Origin: Bacteriovoracaceae bacterium
Lineage (GTDB): Bacteria; Bdellovibrionota; Bacteriovoracia; Bacteriovoracales; Bacteriovoracaceae
Reading direction: 5' to 3'
DNA length: 64,000 nt
NCBI GenBank assembly: GCA_947377285.1
Contig: CANCFT010000011.1
Span: 1-64,000, forward strand
The notes below the pieces were generated by a model. It was given only the letters and a program-made list of their open reading frames with translations, was not told the origin of the DNA and made no database searches. The position numbers were made by a program, and so were the translations under genes. Below, in pieces: positions 61,004 through 64,000 of the stretch (positions are counted from its first letter, which is position 1; every line of letters begins with the position of its first letter).

Positions 61004-61540
61004 CTATTTTAAATCACTCTTTGAATTAAAGATTTTTTCATGCAACTCAACAGTTAAGCCTTCAATTTTTCGGCTTAACTGTTGAGTCATTTCTGTTAAT
61101 TTTGTATTTTGCTCTAGAAGTAATACCAATTGTGCAGTTTGATGGGCAGCGAGTGTTTCACGTTCCTCACTTGCTGATGCTAAGGCTTCACGGTGGAGAG
61201 CATCTGCTTCAGCATGAACTTTATCTCGGTCAGCTTGTCTTGTTTGTGCCAACAAAATCAATGGTGCTGCGTAAGCAGCTTGTAAACTAAATGCTAAATT
61301 TAAAAGAATAAATGGATAAATATCAAATTTGGCATATCCAAAAACGTTTAGAGAAATCCAAACGAAAACGATAAATGTTTGTCCGATCAAAAAAACGGGT
61401 GTTCCAAAAAAGCGAGCGAAAGATTCTGCTTTGAGAGCAAACCAATCATCGCCAAATACAGAATTTAAATGCAAATGTGGTAAATGAAAGCGAAAAAAAT
61501 TATCAGACTCATTGTCTACTTCAGTTTTATTTTTATCCAT
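61004..61540 (-). CDS. DUF1003-family membrane protein
   Basis: 178 residues. Two hydrophobic helices (about 50-70 and 75-97) in the pattern FIVFVWISLNVFG...PFILLNLAFSLQAAYAAPLILLAQTRQADRDK, the DUF1003 hallmark, then a long coiled-coil-like helix. Function of the family is unknown. The 3' third of the gene contains a 16-bp perfect inverted repeat. Confidence 0.85.
   Translation of the reverse strand: MDKNKTEVDNESDNFFRFHLPHLHLNSVFGDDWFALKAESFARFFGTPVFLIGQTFIVFVWISLNVFGYAKFDIYPFILLNLAFSLQAAYAAPLILLAQTRQADRDKVHAEADALHREALASASEERETLAAHQTAQLVLLLEQNTKLTEMTQQLSRKIEGLTVELHEKIFNSKSDLK
61045..61087. repeat. 16-bp perfect inverted repeat within the DUF1003 gene
   Basis: ACTCAACAGTTAAGCC (61045-61060) and GGCTTAACTGTTGAGT (61072-61087), 11-nt spacer. 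It encodes residues of the C-terminal helix on the minus strand. Perfect arms of this length are unexpected in coding DNA. Confidence 0.75.
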
Positions 61541-61712
61541 AAATCTTCTCCAGAATCTCCAAAAGTAATTTCTCCCATCTTAAGGGAAGAAAAATAGAGT
61601 TGCACTAACTATAAATCTTGTGCCTAACGTTACTTAGACAAACCAAGATTTTCTATTCCCATCTGGTTGCTTCAGTAGAATAATTGGATAAATCACTAGA
61701 CTTGGAATACTG

Positions 61713-62312
61713 ATGAAATCGATACTTATATTTTTTATTTTCAATCTCTTTTTTTTGAAAGCTTATGCCAACACAACCATTCTTTTTCTAGGAGATTCAC
61801 TCTCTGAAGGTCAAGGTGTTGATGAAAGTGAATCGTTTCCAAGATTAGTTGAAAGAAATTTACGGGCACATAAGTTTGATGTCAACATTGTAAATGGTGG
61901 AGTCAGTGGGGCAACTTCTGCAAGTGGAGAGTCTAGGCTCAAATGGCATATGAAAACAAAATTGGATTTGATTGTCTTAGAACTCGGGGCCAATGATGGA
62001 TTGCGAGGGTTAAAAATTCCTGAAACAGAAAAAAATTTAAAGTTAATTATAAAACTAGCTAAAACTAAAAAAATAAAAGTTTTATTACTTGGATTATTAA
62101 TGCCTCCCAATTATGGGAAAAAGTATACAAATGATTTTGAAAAAATGTACCAAACAATTAGTTCACAAGAAAAAATTCCATTATTGCCATTTATCTTAAA
62201 AGATGTTGCAGGGAAGGCTCAATTTAATCAAGCTGATGGAATTCATCCCAATGTTCAAGGACACGAGCTCGTAGCGAAAAGAGTAACTGAATTTGTAGAG
62301 AAAAATTTATGA
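61713..62312 (+). CDS. SGNH-family esterase/lysophospholipase (TesA-like)
   Basis: 199 residues with a signal peptide (ILIFFIFNLFFLKAYAN). SGNH blocks: FLGDSLSEG (catalytic serine), NGGVSG, ELGANDGL and DGIHPN (catalytic Asp/His). Likely periplasmic. It precedes and slightly overlaps a YbbA-type ATPase gene. Confidence 0.9.
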   Translation: MKSILIFFIFNLFFLKAYANTTILFLGDSLSEGQGVDESESFPRLVERNLRAHKFDVNIVNGGVSGATSASGESRLKWHMKTKLDLIVLELGANDGLRGLKIPETEKNLKLIIKLAKTKKIKVLLLGLLMPPNYGKKYTNDFEKMYQTISSQEKIPLLPFILKDVAGKAQFNQADGIHPNVQGHELVAKRVTEFVEKNL

Positions 62313-62968
62313 AGTTAACTGTAGAAAATATAAAAAAAGATTTTATCCAAGGTAAAAACATAGTTAAAGTTTTAGACAATATGAATCTAGAAATTAGCAG
62401 TGGTGAGATTATTGCACTCTTGGGTAAATCGGGCAGTGGGAAATCGACTTTACTTTCTTTGTTGGCCGGATTGGAAAAACCAGATTTAGGTTCAATTACT
62501 ATAGATAAGATAGATATTACTAAACTTACAGAGGAAGAACTTTGTGTTTGGCGGGCCAGTCATTTGGGAATTGTTTTTCAGCAATTTAATTTAATTCCTC
62601 ATTTAACGGCTCTTGAAAATGTGATGTTGCCCTTAGAGATAAATGGCGTGGTTGATGAACAAAAGGCCATCGATTGGCTAAATTTAGTGGAGCTTGGAGA
62701 AAGAATTCACCATTATCCTTCAATGCTTTCAGGTGGAGAGCAACAAAGAGTGGCCATTGCTCGTGCCTTAGTTTTTGGACCACCATTATTATTAGCTGAT
62801 GAACCGACAGGAAATTTGGATAGTGAGACTGGAAAAAAAATTATTGAAATTCTTTTATCCATAGTTCGCAAAGAAAAAACAACGATGATTTTAGTGACTC
62901 ATGATGAAGAATTGGCAGCAAGAGCTGACCGAATTATTCGAATAAAAGGTGGGCAATGTCTTTTATAA
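62309..62968 (+). CDS. ABC transporter ATPase (YbbA/LolD type)
   Basis: 219 residues. Walker [10 protein letters not shown], signature [15 protein letters not shown], Walker [14 protein letters not shown] and the H-loop VTHDEELA. It overlaps the esterase gene by 4 nt and its permease by 13 nt, matching a tesA-ybbA-ybbP arrangement on one strand. Confidence 0.92.
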   Translation: MKLTVENIKKDFIQGKNIVKVLDNMNLEISSGEIIALLGKSGSGKSTLLSLLAGLEKPDLGSITIDKIDITKLTEEELCVWRASHLGIVFQQFNLIPHLTALENVMLPLEINGVVDEQKAIDWLNLVELGERIHHYPSMLSGGEQQRVAIARALVFGPPLLLADEPTGNLDSETGKKIIEILLSIVRKEKTTMILVTHDEELAARADRIIRIKGGQCLL

Positions 62969-64000
62969 AATTTTTTATCCGCGATTTTAAATCAGATAAA
63001 TCATTTAACTGGTTTATGATCCTTTGCGCTTCATTAGGAATAGTGGGTCTTTTATTAGTTGAATCATTTAAAGGTGGTGTCGAAGATAAAGTTTCTAAAA
63101 ACGCCAAAAACTTTATCGCTTCTGATCTTTCAGTCTCAGCAAGGCGCTCACTTGATCCTAAAGAAATAGAACTGTTAGAAAAATATCTATCAAATAAAAA
63201 ATTGAATTTTGCTAGATGGACTGAAACTTATTCACTTGTGTCTAAATCAAATTCGGAACAGCCAATATCTAAACTTGCTGATTTAAATTTTGTTTCAACT
63301 GAATTTCCTTATTTTGGTGGAGTTCTTTTAGAAAATGATGGATTTAAAGGGAGTGGTCAATGGAGTAACTTACATCAATATCCACAGGCCTGGGTTAGTA
63401 GAGACCTTGCATGGGAGTTAGGAGTAAAAAATGGAGACCAATTAAAAATTGGAGAATTAGAGTTTGTTATAGGTGGAATAATAACAGAAGATAAATTTTC
63501 TTCTTTTCGAGGATTTAATTTAGCTCCAAAAATATTTCTTTCATATAATTTTTTAAAACAAACAGAATTGATTAAATTTGGCTCTACTGCAACTTATGCT
63601 TATGCAATTAAGCTAAGTCCATTAGATGACGTTAAGAAAATTCAAAATGAATTACGATTGCTGCTTCCAGATAAAACTATCAAAATTTTAGGACCCGAAG
63701 AATCAAGTCAACAGATTTCAAGATCACTTAATTTGTTAAGTGACTACTTGGCCTTAATTACACTGATGACTTATTTATTAAGTTTAGTCGGCCTCTATTA
63801 TTTTACTCAACATTTTTTATCGAAGAAATTGAAAACATTTTCAATCTATAAATCCTTAGGTCTTAAAATGACATTTCTTTTTAGAGTTAGTTTTTTACAT
63901 TTAATAATTTTAACAGCATCCGCTGTAACTTTTTCAACACTATTAGTATTAGGGGCCCTTCCATTTTTAGAATCCTTTTTTACTAATTTAGTGGGAGAAA
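62956..64000 (+). CDS. FtsX/YbbP-type ABC permease, cut by the window end
   Basis: Open from ATG 62956 to the last base, about 348 residues visible. An N-terminal membrane segment (about 20-35, FMILCASLGIVGLLLV), a large extracytoplasmic domain (about 40-255), and the first core helices (LLSDYLALITLMTYLLSLVGLYYF, then a second around 310-335). The pattern matches YbbP permeases, which with YbbA form a putative lipid or lysophospholipid exporter. Confidence 0.85.
   Translation, partial: MSFIKFFIRDFKSDKSFNWFMILCASLGIVGLLLVESFKGGVEDKVSKNAKNFIASDLSVSARRSLDPKEIELLEKYLSNKKLNFARWTETYSLVSKSNSEQPISKLADLNFVSTEFPYFGGVLLENDGFKGSGQWSNLHQYPQAWVSRDLAWELGVKNGDQLKIGELEFVIGGIITEDKFSSFRGFNLAPKIFLSYNFLKQTELIKFGSTATYAYAIKLSPLDDVKKIQNELRLLLPDKTIKILGPEESSQQISRSLNLLSDYLALITLMTYLLSLVGLYYFTQHFLSKKLKTFSIYKSLGLKMTFLFRVSFLHLIILTASAVTFSTLLVLGALPFLESFFTNLVGE

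Overview
The window is low-GC, densely packed bacterial chromosome. Gene content (double-KaiC plus KaiB, paired secreted endonuclease I genes, a catalase-fold secreted protein, RapA, YebC, many small exported proteins) and the AT-rich codon use fit a Bdellovibrionota-type predator-lineage bacterium (Bacteriovorax/Peredibacter-like). That placement is inference; no 16S rRNA or other decisive marker is present.

Bases 1-9.5 kb are accessory DNA and the most unusual part. An intact tRNA-Gly(GCC) lies at 9409-9483 on the minus strand. Two partial copies of its 3' portion lie at 5648-5721 and 1553-1611, in the same orientation. They delimit two tandem units of about 4.1 and 3.8 kb. Both units have related left and right ends. 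Both carry the same core: a promoter with a palindromic operator, a lipoprotein whose C-terminus resembles polymorphic-toxin tips, and a downstream 164-aa protein that may be its immunity partner. Each unit carries a different two-gene toxin-antitoxin-like module in front of the core (nucleotidyltransferase + HTH protein; small protein + HTH protein) and a different GNAT acetyltransferase behind it (one interrupted by a stop). No integrase is visible. Left of the array sits a regulator with two HTH domains in one chain and three copies of a 14-bp palindrome upstream of it.

Bases 9.6-23 kb hold a catalase-like secreted protein, a lysine-aminomutase-type radical SAM enzyme, an exonuclease with a possible WYL-like tail, E3 and E2 subunits of a 2-oxoacid dehydrogenase, a glycosyltransferase/FkbM methyltransferase pair, a second glycosyltransferase, two endonuclease I paralogues, RarA and ribosomal protein S21.

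Bases 23-38 kb hold two small exported alanine/lysine-rich proteins, a two-component system, tyrS, a DCC-family oxidoreductase with an apparent CTG start, a copper operon (csoR, copper chaperone, CopA-type ATPase) followed by a CDF transporter, serS, a kynurenine-3-monooxygenase-like flavoprotein, a LysE-type exporter and a YeeZ-like epimerase.

Bases 38-52 kb hold a kaiC-kaiB-histidine kinase operon, yebC, a Kir-type potassium channel, two ABC-F ATPases, rapA, a degenerate HD-GYP-like protein and a 7TM histidine kinase.

Bases 53-64 kb hold a DsbA-fold isomerase, two peptidyl-prolyl isomerases, an L,D-transpeptidase-like protein, a queD-folE-SDR run, an SrkA-like kinase, speD divergent from speE, a DUF1003 membrane protein and a tesA-ybbA-ybbP run cut by the window end.
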